Below are positions 49,358 through 63,600 of a DNA stretch of 64,000 nt, piece after piece; positions within the stretch are counted from its first letter, which is position 1, and each line of letters starts with the position of its first letter. The notes beneath the pieces were generated by a model. It worked only from the letters and a program-made list of their open reading frames with translations, searched no databases and was not told the DNA's origin. The stretch is from Trichoplax adhaerens. Its lineage: Eukaryota; Placozoa; Uniplacotomia; Trichoplacea; Trichoplacidae. The translations under genes were made by a program, and so were the position numbers. The stretch lies in contig NW_002060952.1 in assembly GCF_000150275.1 (NCBI RefSeq), forward strand, positions 84,482 to 148,481. Direction: 5' to 3'.

Positions 49358-51721
49358 AATTAGTTAGCTTTAAAATGTTTGAGAAAGCGCCAAATTGAAT
49401 CAATGCTTTTCCCTTTGAAAGCATGTAAATATTATTTCACTAGGGATAGGCTCTTAAGATATTCGTTATCTTATAAGCTAAATTCTTTTCAACGATGGCT
49501 TATTCCGTAGAGACCTATCCTAACTCTACGGCTACAATTGTCATCCTTGTTAAGTCATGTATCAGCCAATTGGCTTACGTCCATCACTTGACTTGTTACA
49601 GTTTTAAAAATAATAATCTATGATTGTCATGATTATGAATCAAAACTATAATTGATATTATGTAAAAAGGCCGCATAGCCTGGCCCATAAGGCAGTATCT
49701 TATGCAAGTACACAAATCATACTGTAATATATCCGATAAATTTTAGAATCTATATTGTTATTAGTCAACCACTTAAAATGTTCTATTTAAAAATGTTGGC
49801 GATTCGGTTATTAGCATTTAAGATAGTTTTAAAATGTTCAATTATTTAATATATTGGAAAGGTATGTTCTCCCATTTCTGTATTTAAGGTAACTGTTAAG
49901 TAAATTATTCTATTGTAACTCCTTTATCGTAACGATAATGCGCCATATTATACATCGAATTAGAAGACTTTCGTTCAAGCAAACACGAAACTAATATTTT
50001 CGAATACATAATATTTTAAACTATAATTGCTATCCTATAAAGTTGTCGCCACCGAACTAAGCCATACGTGAAACCGGTGTTGTTAGCGTCAAAGAGCAAG
50101 TTAATGATTGAATGACTCAACCTGCATTTTACTGAAGCACGATATGGGCATTTTCTTTGTACCGTCGTTGTGATGGTTTCGTAACCGCATCATCATCAAG
50201 GCACTTCTATCAGTGATCACACTTATTGTATATTACATTAAGTACTCACGCCTTGTCATCACTAATAAATACCTACCTGTTTAATCTCAACCATGATACG
50301 TGCCATTCATTTGAAAGATTTGCAGTATACTATAGTTTAACATCCAACCGCTATGATTGATTTTAAAAGGCATTTCTTACGTACACTCACAGATTTGGAC
50401 GTATAACTGTATCCGAAATTTTTAAAGCCTCGTCAAGATTCTCAGGCTTTATTTTTTGTAGCCGAATTACAATACTAATCGTCTTAGCTGTCTTTACTTC
50501 AGTCGTAGAATAGAGTCATAAAATAAGTTATTATGTCATTATAACCTAAAAAATTATGAATTATAACAATTTTTGGATTCTTGTAATTTTGTGAGTTATT
50601 TCAAATAATTCATTATTTCATTTCTATTCAATTGTAAATTTCACATCTGTAGTATTAAAGTTTAATATTGTTTAATCTCTTAATAAATACAGTATAAACT
50701 ATTATAAATGTGTATTTTAATTACAAAAGGCTGCTGTATAGTAAAAGGTCTGTGAAAAGGCTATGTCTCACTCCAAAATCCGATTCAAAATTTTTCTCCT
50801 CCAAAACTGGTCCGACTTCGAACGACAAATATTCGAATAGTCCGAATATCCGACTTGTGTAGTTATGGTTAAGAAAAATTTCTCGTCTATGTCTCGTATC
50901 GTAACAGAAATTTCGTTCGAAATAATCTTTCAAGTGTCATATCATGTCCTCTCCCTACCAAAGTTTTATATGAGTACCGTACATCATACTACAAAGTAGA
51001 TACGAAAATAAGGGTAATGATTGCTAAAGTCTGTTGATAAAGAAACCACTATCATAAACTGCTTATTAAAATAACTGTTCTAGTAATGGTATTTCAATTA
51101 TTTTCTTACAAACATTCGTATACTGGAGCTAATTATAAAAGTATGAAAATGGTGCTTTTCATGAAGATATGTAAGAACGCTAGACTTCAAATTACAAACG
51201 CGGCAGAGAACATTTGATATATTGTAATTTTTATTGACTGCCTCTTTGGAAGAAGAGAAGAATTCATTACATAGTTATATACTCTGTGGTAGTGCTACCT
51301 GGCGTATAGTTACAGTTCGATATACTGCATGATAAGATATTTAAACAACAGCTTCTTGCGTATTTTACATTAACGAAATACGAGCATCCTCATTGTCTAA
51401 CTTGTATCTCTATAATTATAATTGAAAATTTTGACTCTACTGCTACAACACTCAAAAAAAAAGACTACACAGAAATATTAAATGTTAAAATAACAAAGTC
51501 TTAACACGTGTACAGTAATTAGATAGGTAATATAGTATAAAAAATTTACTGCAACAAATACGTTACAGGTTAAATACTTCCGGACTATTGTTTTGGTAAT
51601 GATTACAGTACTCAATCTTAGCCCAGCGATAAACACAGCATGTACGCAAACATAAATATATATATATATACGGAAAATATAATTATACATTAGGACGTAT
51701 AGTGCATAGTAACCTGTCACC
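49358..51721. other. Intergenic region between Yippee-like gene and PPIL2
   Basis: Mostly AT-rich, non-repetitive sequence. It contains one good exon candidate on the minus strand (50496-50391, described separately), an open frame at 50721-50933 (-) without homology, and a TATATA microsatellite at 51655-51670. Confidence 0.5.
50293..50496 (-). CDS. Possible 3' exons of an unknown gene
   Basis: A 106-nt segment, 50496-50391, has an AG acceptor and a GTGAGT donor and is open in one frame, reading SIVIRLQKIKPENLDEALKI and then SDTVIRPNL. Splicing to the acceptor near 50333 adds about a dozen residues (ILQIFQMNGTYHG) before a TGA. The helical, charged text looks coding, but I do not recognise it and cannot find the upstream exons with confidence. 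It could be a small gene between YPEL and PPIL2, or a chance open stretch. Confidence 0.3.
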
Positions 51722-54700
51722 AGTGACTAAAATCGTTAAAATTATTAGCGGCTTTATACTTTTTTATCCCAGAGGCTGTAGGTAACGAATGTGAAGACGT
51801 AGTTGAGCTTGAATAAATATGATTATATAATGCAAACTTAGTCTGTACGAAAGTAAACTTAATTATGGTTAATGCACTTTACAAGTAATTGCACATTTTG
51901 CAATCATATAAACTTCGTAGAATGTTCTAATATATTAGTCAATAAAATGAGAATTACCTCTGATCATCTGCAGCAATATATTTACCGATTCCTGTACGAA
52001 GAGCCTTCTTTGGTTGTTGTAAACTTGTTGAGATTACGTCAGCTTTCTGATTTCAATTAAGTTTAACATGTATTAAAATGACCCTTTCGTAAAATCCGAT
52101 AAATTAGATTGTAACATCTTCACAAAGATTATTACCCTCTTATCTGCTGGTTTTGTATCTTTTAAGGACTGTTTTTCCTGCTCGATCTATAAATACGTAT
52201 AACTTGATGCTATAGAAAAGATTTACTTTAATAATACATAAATACCGTACAACTTACAGCAGCATCAACTTCTTCAAATGGATCGACAAAAACGGTAGCT
52301 TGTATCAATTTAATTTCATCCTAAAGGGCAATTAAAAGGCAATATTTCAGCTAACTTAAATTTTTCAATGGTAAGAAGTAAAGACATTAACTATCAAAGA
52401 TTCCTTACTTTCGGACGATCATTCTTATCGGTTTCTATTCGTTCAACAACATTAAGAACATCCATACCACCTACAAGCCTTCAAAGAAAGTTAAAGGTAG
52501 CCAAATAATCAATTATATACGATATTGAAACTCAAAAAAATTTGGCAAAGTATCATTAATACTAACTTTCCGAAGACAGTATGTTTATTATCAAGGTGGC
52601 GGCATGATCGAAATGTTATAAAACTATACAAAAGCAAACAGACAATATGATACGAAATCATCTTATTTTCATAGCCATACTGGTTAAAACAATCTTATAA
52701 TTCTCAATATTTTCAGATTGTGAGTTACAAAAGCAGTTTAAATCCTTACAATTGTGATTTATTAGTATTAGTGCCAGAATTTGCCATGCTAAGAACTCCT
52801 CGACCTGTTATAATAGCATTCCTATATAAGTGACAATTATATCGTATAATCTGTAAGGTCTAAAGAGCAGTAAGTACAACCTTGATGAACAAGATTAGAT
52901 TTAAATTCGTCTTTAAACGGCCTTCCAAAAGCAGATTCTCCACCTATAATATTAACACGTACATTTATTAATTGCTGAATAATAAAATTAATGTAAACCA
53001 TAGACGAAACTGTTACTAAGTACAAGATTAGATACTGTCGTACCTTTGCCGGTCCCAGTCGGATCACCGCCTTGAAACATAAAATTGCGTATAAGGCGAT
53101 GGAAGACTGTGTATAGTAGCGGAATATAATGAAGAATAGGCAAAAAATGTTAGTAATTTGAATTTAAACAACAAATTACTGACTAAATTAGTAAATATAT
53201 ATTTATATTTGCGGTATCAGTAATATTAGAGTAAGCATGTGGTCTTTTCTTACTAGTATCATTATAGTATCTAGATTTGCACAATTTTATAAAATTTTCA
53301 CAGGCTCGTGGTACCTTGATAATGATCACGAAAAGTAAAATACATTTACAATATTAGACACTTCCTATAAGTTTTTAATTAGTTCTATTAATCCAAGCGA
53401 TTACAAAGAGTCTAAGCTCTTGCTTGAAGTTACTGCTATAATCGCGGCTAGCGTTCGATGTAATTCCTATATTTACAAGCCTTACCAGATCACAATGGAG
53501 TTCTAAATTAAGATTTCCAAAATTTGTCTGCAAACGAACGTATCCTATGTTACAAAGAAGACAGTTATAGTTACCATTGCTAGAAACAATCTAGGTAAAG
53601 TGAATAAATTGAGCAACATTACCTTTAGATTTCACCTTTTGATATCTTACTATTTCATCGCTGATTATGGCTGGAAACGTTTAAGTACATCATTGATAAG
53701 CGAGTTTTACATTTCACTTTAAATTGACTGACATGCAAAACCTGACCACTAGTTAGATGTGACCAATACATCAAAAATAAATTAACTCTTAAGTTATACA
53801 TACCGGCCTTTTGCTTTGTTTCAGGGACCACTGCCGTAGAAGTAAATGAAGCTGCCATTGCATTAGTAGAGTAATGTGCCTACAGATTAATTTACATTCA
53901 ATTTATTCCAATTTATAGCGAAATAGTTTTATCACGGTAGATAACCCATAATATGAAATAGACACAAGTCTATAGACCGTTTGCTTTGTGCTCAAGTCTT
54001 CTTCCTTATCTTTCTGTAGAAGTTTATTCACGTCATCCTGTAGTATTAATACAAAATCTCTGTAGGTTCACTATTTTCATAAACATTTATTCATATTGGA
54101 TGCAGAAAAGTTTAAAATATAACTTCATATTATACCAACCGTTTCATTCTTTTTTACGGTTAACTGGGAAAGAATGTCCTCTGTTTCAGGATTGCAGTAG
54201 TTCAGGTAGTATTTTGGATCTTCTTTCGCTTTAATCCTCTCTAAGTTATACAGTTTATTATAAAATTGATTTTAAAAGTTAATGATATGTATGTATGCTA
54301 CTATAAAGTAATTTGCAGACCATCCAAATAGAATAATTAACTAAAAATATTATTCTTTGGTGGGCTTGATTGAATTGACTCCTCTACCTTCGTCGACTAA
54401 TTTCAGGTTATTCTTAATATAGTGAAAGTCTGATATATTAAACTTGTCCAATTTAGTTGGGTCCTTAAAAGAATAGCGTAATAAATTCACAAGTATTATT
54501 AATCGATATTTATCAAGTTCAAGTAATGAATTTAAGAGAGGTTAAAATATAGGACTCAGACCTGTATAGTGATGACATCGCCTCTTTTAAATGGTTCATC
54601 ATTAATTAAGTCTCTAAAGTGCTTTGGTTTAAAATTTAAGCGTTCAACGGCCTAGGAATTGATAATATTGTAGAAGGATAAATAAATATCCACAATTACA

Positions 54701-56401
54701 TGTAATATAGATAAAACCTATTACAAGCAGCAGGCAATAGTCAATAAAGGGGAATTGAAATATTAACAAATCTTTACCTCATAAGAAAATACATTTCCAG
54801 ACGTTTTGATAGCTATAATATGGGAATTTTTGGTAAAAACTTTGAATGTTACTGGGCAGTGATAACTTCCTTCTGAGTTTTTATGGAATACAAGCTTTGT
54901 TAAAGATTTCGGATCTAAAACCTATATATATATGCAATTGATAAGTACATTAGTAAGACGTAGTAATCCATGACCATTTAACTTTGTAAAGGTGTATTAA
55001 TAGAAGATGATTATGGTGCTTATCGGTATCGGTAGTACAGTATATCTAAAGATGGTAGTTTAGTGTTACCTGTCCAGTAATGGGATTGTGGCCGTATTTT
55101 TTTAGATAGGGGACAATGTTCCTAGTATCATATGGACCATTAAAGAAAGCAAGATTATTAGTAATGCAATAGGTAAAAACTCACTATGCACACAGTATAA
55201 TATGAATTTAATATAGTACTGCATCATATAGTCAATGGTTGAATATGATACTAATACAACAATAAAACTTACAGCAAATCAAAAATAATTCCTTCGGATG
55301 TACATACTGGGTACTCAAATGGCTGCAATGATAAGCTAAGTAAAAAATTTTAGAAAAGGCAAAATAAGAAAATTGATGGCATTAAATGGTACAGCACGAG
55401 AAGAGAAATTGGAGAAGTTTCAACTTTAGCTTGATGAACACATAATTGGTTCTTGAAATTGAAAGAGTATATATAAATTTTAGCGTAAAAAAACTACTCT
55501 GGCGCGTGTTTATTGATATTGATACACGAGTTTACTGATGTACTTAGCCAATTATAATATAAACGTGTACATTGGAAGTTATTTTATGCTCAAACCTGCA
55601 ACAATCGAAGGGTAACCGTCTAAATTCTGCATTTTCTCCGGTTACACGCTCTAGGTAATCAAGCAATCAAGACAGTGATGATGCTGCTAGAATAGCGCGA
55701 TGTACATATAGTTCATCAGTACTGTATAATACAGTAGCGCACAAAATCGATCAATTCTGCAAATATGACTGATCAAAGTAGTTGGGCAAATTGTCCTGTG
55801 CTGTTCATGGTAAGTGCAGTAGTCAATAACAAATATATTGCTCGTATGACATCATCTACGATCATCTACAGCTACTGTAGGTAGGCCTCTAAAAACTAGT
55901 TTGACAATTGAGTACATTACTATGTAGATTTTGTACATTCCTAACATTGGGTTGTAACGATTTCAGCTAATTACAGTAGCTGTGTATAGGGTTAAGAAGC
56001 CATGCACTACATGGGTAAGCATATCCATGAATATACTACAAGTTTCCTTGCAAAGATAATGAAATGTTGCAACGGTTACCACTTTTTTCGTATGTAAACA
56101 ACATCATCCTTTCTTACCTTTGCGCTTGCCTCCGTAAAAGGTCGTCCACTCATTGCTAGTGATATACCTAGGTGTACAAAATAATAATATGCCTCGTTTA
56201 CTTCAAATAGTCAGTGTTTTGCAGCCTAGTGAGCGTGATTATATCCTATCGTATTGCAATTGCTGTCTTTGTAACCAAGTTGAACGACTCTGCTTCCATT
56301 ATGATAATTTAGGCAAGACGAATCAAATGATGCTATCAACATGATGACATTATTATTATTTCAGCTTACATTTTATCTTTCTGATGTTGTTTCTTGCCCA
56401 T
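51722..56401 (-). CDS. PPIL2: PPIL2 (CYC4) U-box and cyclophilin-domain protein
   Basis: Exons 56401-56370, 56167-56118, 55650-55596, 55335-55273, 55121-55070, 54921-54778, 54651-54562, 54463-54388, 54240-54158, 54037-53978, 53879-53804, 53670-53623, 53544-53486, 53314-53254, 53106-53044, 52943-52881, 52804-52750, 52623-52567, 52478-52409, 52320-52258, 52186-52136 and 52046-51958 join with consistent phases (about 487 residues). The start is [20 protein letters not shown]-box follows ([20 protein letters not shown]), then the linker ([11 protein letters not shown]) and the cyclophilin domain with [19 protein letters not shown] and [20 protein letters not shown], ending near [16 protein letters not shown]2 is a nuclear spliceosome-associated protein with ubiquitin-ligase-type and cyclophilin domains. 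A last exon at about 51774-51722 reads [13 protein letters not shown] and stop, but its phase is off by one from exon 22, so the end is unresolved. Confidence 0.95.
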
Positions 56402-59400
56402 GATGGAGTCAGGATTCTTTTGGTATTAGGATTGATGGAATATTAGTATGGAAAGGATAGACAAGTGCAATATTGTCGATTTAATGCTATAATCGAACAC
56501 AATCTGAATTGAAATTGGATTGGCCGAACAGTCTCTTCCTCAACGGGGAATGAACGGATTGTTGGGGTATGCTTGGAGACCAGTAGCGTGCTAGTACCGT
56601 ATCGTTCCACACCGCACCGTTCCACACCGTACCGTACTGTGTCTGTATGCCATAGAGTACAGTGTACAGTACGTATCGAGAAGTACGTACTGTACACTGT
56701 AGGTACGATGACTACAAACCGTACTCTGGTTTTGGACTACAGTACTCCGGTCAATGTGGTAAGTCTGGTAAGATCTAATAGGGATTTTATAACTGCCCTT
56801 TGGCATGATCTACTCGTCGTGTTTCTTCTCGTTGTCCATGACTGTGCGTAGCAGCTACTGTACACTCAGTGTACCACCTACAGGTACGATGTGCTACAGG
56901 AAATCGCTAAAGGGGCAAATTTGATGACTATGATTGAATTGTAGATTAGAATAATTGAATAGAATTTCCAGTTCACTTAACGTAGCATGCGCAGTACGCT
57001 GTGCAGTACGCTGTGCAGTGTAGGTGTACTGTACTGTTATAAGTAAGTGATCGTGTACGAGCAATCGTCCATCTTTCCGCGCTTTACTCTTGGCCGGATG
57101 GACTTACAGACAGCACCAATTCAGTGGTAGACGGTTGACCTTCCCTCTGTTTATTTATTTATACAGAGGAGCGTGACTTGCGTCGGTACAGTGTACAGTA
57201 CTTCAACACAGTACATTGTACAGTAGCACCGTAGCACCGTGTACTGTACACTACTTCACTGTACAGTACAGTACTGTACTGTACTGTATCATTGAAAGTG
57301 TCACCCCAGTCCGGTTGACACTGTGGCTGTTGTTTGTCACTACAGCACGTCACCCTACTGGCATCAACCACCAACGAGCACCAGCCAATCAATCCTTCGG
57401 ACCTTCCGACTTCAAATCTGTTGTTCGTCACTACAGTACCGTCACCCTACTGGCATCAACCACCAACGAGCGCCAGCCAATCAATCGTTCGGACCTTCCG
57501 ACTTCAAATCTGTTGTTCGTCACTACAGCACGTCACCGTACTGGCATCAACCACCAACGAGTACCAGCCAATCAGTCCTTCGGACTTTCCGACTTCAAAT
57601 CTGTTGTTCGTCACTACAGCACGTCACCGTACTGGTATCAACCACCAACGAGCACCAGCCAATCTGTCCTTCGGACCTTCCGACTTCAAATCACAAGTTT
57701 GATGAAACGCTTTCTAGGGAGGGCAGAATAAACTACTGCTCCATTTCTTCGCTCTAATTTTTCTTCCACATCATTCAACGTTGACCTATCGATTAAATCT
57801 ACTGTTTCAAAGTCATTATTAAGCCTTCAAGTCTGTGGATAGAAAGAAAAGATTGATTCAAGAGTTTATCTAATTTTTTTTTTTTCCCCCTTTCCCCGAC
57901 CACCACAGGCAAATTGTTGCATTGCGATTTGCCGTTAATCACTGTATTGTACTTGGAGTCAAATCACAACGTTCACTGTCAGCTAGTCCGTCGATTCTTC
58001 AAAATGTCTTGGTCAAGGATTGAATTCTGCCGTAGCTTGATGTAACGACTCCTTGAATTGCCAGTGAGGAATGCTTCAACGCTCCATGGTTAGAATTGTT
58101 GATTAGATCAATAATCTACACGTGTTAGTCGATCGATTCTATAGCCATTGGCAGTTATTGCATAATTTGAAGATGTCCTTCTGCAAATGCCTTGTTTTAA
58201 TGATTGTTGACGTTTTACCAACAGAGACGAACAATAGCAAGCAGCGTTAACGTACAATGATGGCACAAGAGTCTTACAATGAGGTAAAAGTAATATTATC
58301 ATCGGATTTGAAAGTTATTTTCTACCCTATCATCATGCTATCCACATCAATATCTACTTCTTCGACGACAATGTTGTTGTCATGTTGAGGTTAACTTTGG
58401 GGGGGGATTCCAAACCGATGGGTACGAAACTGTTAGCGTCGGTTAGCCTTGCTTTTCCCCCTCTTGATATTGTCGTACCGATGATGGCGATAGAATAGTA
58501 TTGATTTACCGAATAACATGGTAAGGATCAACGAGTAATCATCAAGTAGTAAAACAAGCCAATTAGATACGACACATAAACGAGCGTTAAAAAGACTGTT
58601 GGAGATCCAATCCAACCTTATCATTGTCGCTGCATGCAGCGAGATACCATGAATCATCACTTAGTGCATTCCTTGTCCATCCTACTACAATACCGGATTG
58701 GACATTGGCCTAAAAAACCAAATAACCATTCAACATGACGATATTGCTGTCTATTTGACGTGTTTCTACATCGTCCTTGTCCATTGCAACCATTCGTCAA
58801 TAAACTACAATGAATCTACTGGTGTCATCGACACTTTTCGATCATCATCGTCATACATTACTATGATGATATTGGAGGGTTTACTTTGTAGCCAAAGCAT
58901 TCTTTTTTGATGATACCGTCAACTTTTCATCCATCATCCACTCGCTGTATATAGACGTGTTGTATATCATAAAAACTCGTCTACTCCGACTATATAAACT
59001 ACAGTCCAAGAATTTTCCCTATAATAATAACGATTATCAGTGCAATTCAGCGATTGATTTTTTTTTTTTTTCCAATATTCTATCGATCACAATACTACGG
59101 AAGTTGAATTTTATCCATGACATAGAAGGCATATTTCATCAAAGTCATTTTATTCTCGGTTGATTGTAAATAATTCTTCTCATGATAGTCAACTCTACAA
59201 CTGCTTTCTTTGTTAGGCTAATACTTGTACTATAGGCTGATCAAATTAGACTGTCTTAAAAATGACTTTTCCCATCAAAACCAACTCAATACCCTATCCT
59301 ATCGTTATCAACGCGCACGGTGTTTGCGATATCGTTTATCAGCTTATTTAAAAGATAATAACATGATTAAATATTACTGCATGAACACGTTTTTAATCCA

Positions 59401-60651
59401 ATGCAACGAAATAACGATTAGCCCATGACGTAGTAATAAAGTGTTAACGTTTTAACTTTGTAACCCTACTGTCTAAAAACTGCCACCTCCACTATTACCA
59501 ACCAAGTTGGTCATTCACCATCTTCAATATTCACACCTTCCGTCCTTATCCCAGACGGACTGGACTAAATTACGACCCACCGACGAGACGACATAAGTTC
59601 TGACTTTTTGTCCATGTCTGTTCTAAATTTCAAAGTTTGGGTGATAACGCAAAACGGTAACATTAAAAGTTACTTTCCCTCTTTACAATTAATGGAAGTT
59701 GAACGATCGGCCTCTCTATCGCAAAGTCTGTCCTTTATTTTTTGACGCTTATAGCAGTGTTTGGATAGTTCTGCCCATACAGACGCCGACCGAGCAATCT
59801 TACATTCCATATTGGAAATGAGTCACCCACCGTCTGACCTTGGCGAATTAATTATGATAGCGGTTAAATACGATACATAGTAATGGTTGAATAATTGAAT
59901 TCTTATTTTATTAAAATAAGAAATGGATTTTTACTGAAGCAATAGGGGTTAATATGAGCTTGTGAAAAGCGATTGTAGTCTTTATTAGTTTACAGCCCTT
60001 ATTCCTATGCCAGATGATGATTGAAGATAATTACAAGTAAACCTCTGATTTATTTTAGGGGTTGTAGAATTTTATAGTTGTTGACTTGCGGTGACTGACT
60101 GCTTATTATCCATAAAATAACTTTTTCTTTGCAATCAATACCAATATAGTACCATTGTTAACAATTTTACTTCTCTTGAGTCAAAAAGTGAAGTTTAAGG
60201 GTTCCTCATAGTATACGATTTACGTATACCTCTTTCCCCCTGCTGCTCCTTACCTCGCCGATTTTGATAGGGTGTATAGCTATTAAGCACTTCAAAACTT
60301 AATATCAAAAGGGATTCAATTAAGTAGTTGACTTTATTGTATATATACAGTATATATACCGGCACATAATTTAAAGCGAACTAAATTACCACTTAGCACT
60401 CTGACCATTACTAATATGAAGTAATCGCTTAAAATGCGTTCAATCCAACGCTATAATCTACTGGCGTCATAGATGTACTAATTTAGACGCGGGTCATTTT
60501 AATAGCTAAACTACAGCAGCATACTGATAGACGCTTAGATAGAGTCTAAATAGAATATAGAGTTTACGATACAAATTAAAGCCGTAGTAATTACGCAAGA
60601 TATTTAATGAACAACATGAAGTAACCCATTTTATGTATTAATTGTTCTTAG
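56402..60651. other. Region between PPIL2 and the first recognised TTC28 exon
   Basis: PPIL2 and TTC28 diverge here, so this should hold both promoters and any 5' TTC28 exons. TACTGTA clusters occur at 56630-56720, 56985-57050 and 57180-57300, then the 91-bp array. From about 57.8 to 60.6 kb it is plain sequence with poly-T and G runs (58396-58402) and no exon I can support. Confidence 0.5.
57345..57705. repeat. Tandem array of four 91-bp units
   Basis: The segment CATCAACCACCAACGAG recurs near 57362, 57454, 57545 and 57636 at 91-92 bp intervals, each followed by CTTCGGACCTTCCGACTTCA. Because 91 is one more than a multiple of three, each copy is read in a new frame, which explains three long overlapping open frames of 122-171 codons on this strand. 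The GC-rich text and lack of homology argue against a gene. Confidence 0.93.
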
Positions 60652-63600
60652 GTTGACGAATTAAAGCAACGTTTTTTAGGTTTTGTCAACCAAGCCAGCC
60701 AAGCCTGTAAACAAGATAATTACCAATTGGCTAGCAAATTGTATACGCAAGCGATTGAACTAGATAAAAATAATCATGTTTTATTCAGCAATCGGTCTGC
60801 AGCGTATGTACGATGTGGAGAATATTATCTTGCTCTCCAAGATTCTAATCAGACCATTAAGTTAAATCCAACATGGCCAAAGGTAGATACAGTATATTGT
60901 ACACTCATTCTTATCGTTATGCTTATACAGTATGCCTAGCTATCGGATAGTTAATTAAACGTAAAGACTGTACTACCATTAATCTCACCTTTAGCCTCAT
61001 GGGTGAATTAGAATATTCACGTATGCATGCTACCATTCGTACAGTAAGTCAGAAAGAGCTTCTTGACTAGTCATTATGCCGTAATTATTACTAAACAGTA
61101 TACATTGGTCTAACTAATAATTTCTGTGATTTGTGTGAAAGCTAAACAGTTGTTTTGAATGTCATAAAAAGTAAGCCTGCCTGGTATTTAATAAACCACA
61201 GGTGACAGATTTATAATACGTTCACTTATATCAATGCTTTTAGTTAAAGCGCTTACGCATTTAATATCGCTCTTGGCTATCCCTGTGGCTATATGTTTGT
61301 TATGTCCTTATTGCACATAGGAGACTACATGTAATGTGTTGGCAGTTGAATAGCTGAAAAATGACTCTTTTTGTTCTATAGCATTATAGCTCGTTATCAG
61401 CAATCTATCATAGAAATACTTGCGTAGTTAATGGTTATTACACCATCATCGTTGCGTATGCTACACTAATAAATATATATGTATAACTGCATATAGGGTT
61501 TCTTTCGTAAAGCCATTGCGCAACAAATGCTTGGCCATTTTTCAGACGCTTTAGAAACATTCGCAAGCGGGTTAGTATTGGAACCTCGTAATGATCAATT
61601 ATTAAATGGATTAAAAATGGTATCTCTCCAGTGGTCATGGAAGGGTAAGTGAAATTGATGTCTATTCCATAAATTTTCGTCAATAGAATTGAAGTATGAT
61701 TATAGCAATGGTAGTTGCAATCACTCGCTGAGTAAAAAAATGAACCTACTTTTTTTAAACATCTCGCTATCATGATCAACTTTATACATTTATACATTTT
61801 ACTTTAATGTATTGTAACTGTATATTTAATCTATTCTAACGTTTACTTCTACATTTTATAATAAAAAAAATTAGAGAAATTACGTCCAATATGGAAACAA
61901 CTTGAGAAAACTAAATTAGACAAAAACGCTTTCGTTGTCATTTCTGTTCTCGGTCAAGAACTATTGACAGCTGGACTAACGAAAAGTGCTATAGCTGTTT
62001 TAGAATCAGCATTAAAAATTGATTCTCAAAGTCTTAGGTTACGTGGCTCTGTATATTCAGCTCTTAGTACCGCATATTGGCGCTTAGGTGATACCGATCG
62101 AGCTATTCACTTTATGAATGAAGATCTTCAAGTTGCTAAACAACTAGAAGATGTTGACGGTGAATGCCGGGCTGTCGGAAATCTAGGAAATGCTTTGTTT
62201 GCTAAGCACCGTAGTCAAGACGCGTTAACACACCTTCGTGAACAACTAAAATTATCTATGAGGAGAAAAGATCGCTCTAGTGCTGCAGTCGCATTAAGTA
62301 GTCTTGGGCATGTATACTCTGCTCTTGGTGACATTAAGAATGCAATGGCAAGTCATAAGCAATGCCTTACCATTGTTTGCCAATTAAATGATAGAAAAAA
62401 AGAAGGTCAGGAATTAGGGAGCCTTGGTTCTATTTACCTTTGTATGGGAAATTGGCAAAGTGCAATGGAATGTCATCAAAAGCACCTTGACATTGCTCTA
62501 GAGTTAGAAGACAAACAGGAAGAAGCTAAAGTTTATAGCAACCTCGGTAGTTTGCATCAAGCCAAGCGAGATTATGCTAAAGCGGCTGAATATCATCAGG
62601 AGGTATTAAAAATAGGTAAAGACTTACATGACTTATTAATACAAGCGAGAGGATTAGCGTGCCTCGGTCATATCAATAGAGTAACTAATAATCTAAAGCA
62701 AGCTCGATTATATCACGAGCAACAGTTACAACTAACTACCGAAGCCAATGACTCAATCGGTAAAAGTAGAGCTTGTTCAAATTTAGGGATAGTATTGTAT
62801 CTGCTTGGTGAATATCAAGAAGCTCTTAAATTACACAATACTCACTTAGAAAAAGCCAATCAAACTGAGGATTTAGCTGAACAATGCCTTGCCTATGGTA
62901 ATATTGGCAACGTTTATTACTCATTAGGAAGTTACGATGAGGCAGTTCGTTATCATAAGCAAGCACTCTTAGCTTCAAAAAATACAAGTGATTACGTTGC
63001 AGAATGTAGTACTCATGGTAATTTAGCAATTGTTTATCAAGCCATGCATCAATTAGAAAAAGCAGAAAGCCATTATAGATTGCATCTTAGTATGGCCCAA
63101 GAATTTAATGATGAAAATAATGAACTCCGAGCTTTGAATAACCTAGGGAATTTTTATTGCTTCTTACACGATTATAGCCAAGCGATACCATACTATGAGA
63201 ATTATTTGACATTATGTATTGACGTAGGCGATACTGATGGTGAAGAAAGAGCTTATCATTGTTTGGGATATGTATACTATTGCCTAAATAATTATCAAGA
63301 AGCTATTAAATACTTTCGTAAAGATCTAGAATTTACAAAGTCTACTAATAACAAAAATTTCATCGGTCGTGCTTATTGCAACTTAGGTTGTGCTTATAAA
63401 ATGACTGGAAATTTTCAAGCAGCTTTATCGTGTATGAACGAATATGTTTCTATCGCTTCTGAAGTGAAATCTGCTAGTTTACTTTTCAGCGCTTATGGCC
63501 ATGTTGGAGATGTGTATCTTGCCCTAGGTAGTCAAAATCAGGCAATCCAGTTTTTCGATAAGCAGTTAAAGTTTGCAAAAGTGTTGAAAGACAAATCCAT

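Noticed and set aside
57216-57757. Three overlapping open frames of 122-171 codons
   Set aside because: They are explained by the 91-bp array whose period is 3n+1; no splice signals, no known protein.
61438-61797. 119-codon minus-strand frame
   Set aside because: It is antisense to the second TTC28 exon, whose sense frame matches TTC28.
62826-63029. Minus-strand frame of 67 codons
   Set aside because: Antisense to the long TPR exon, no independent support.
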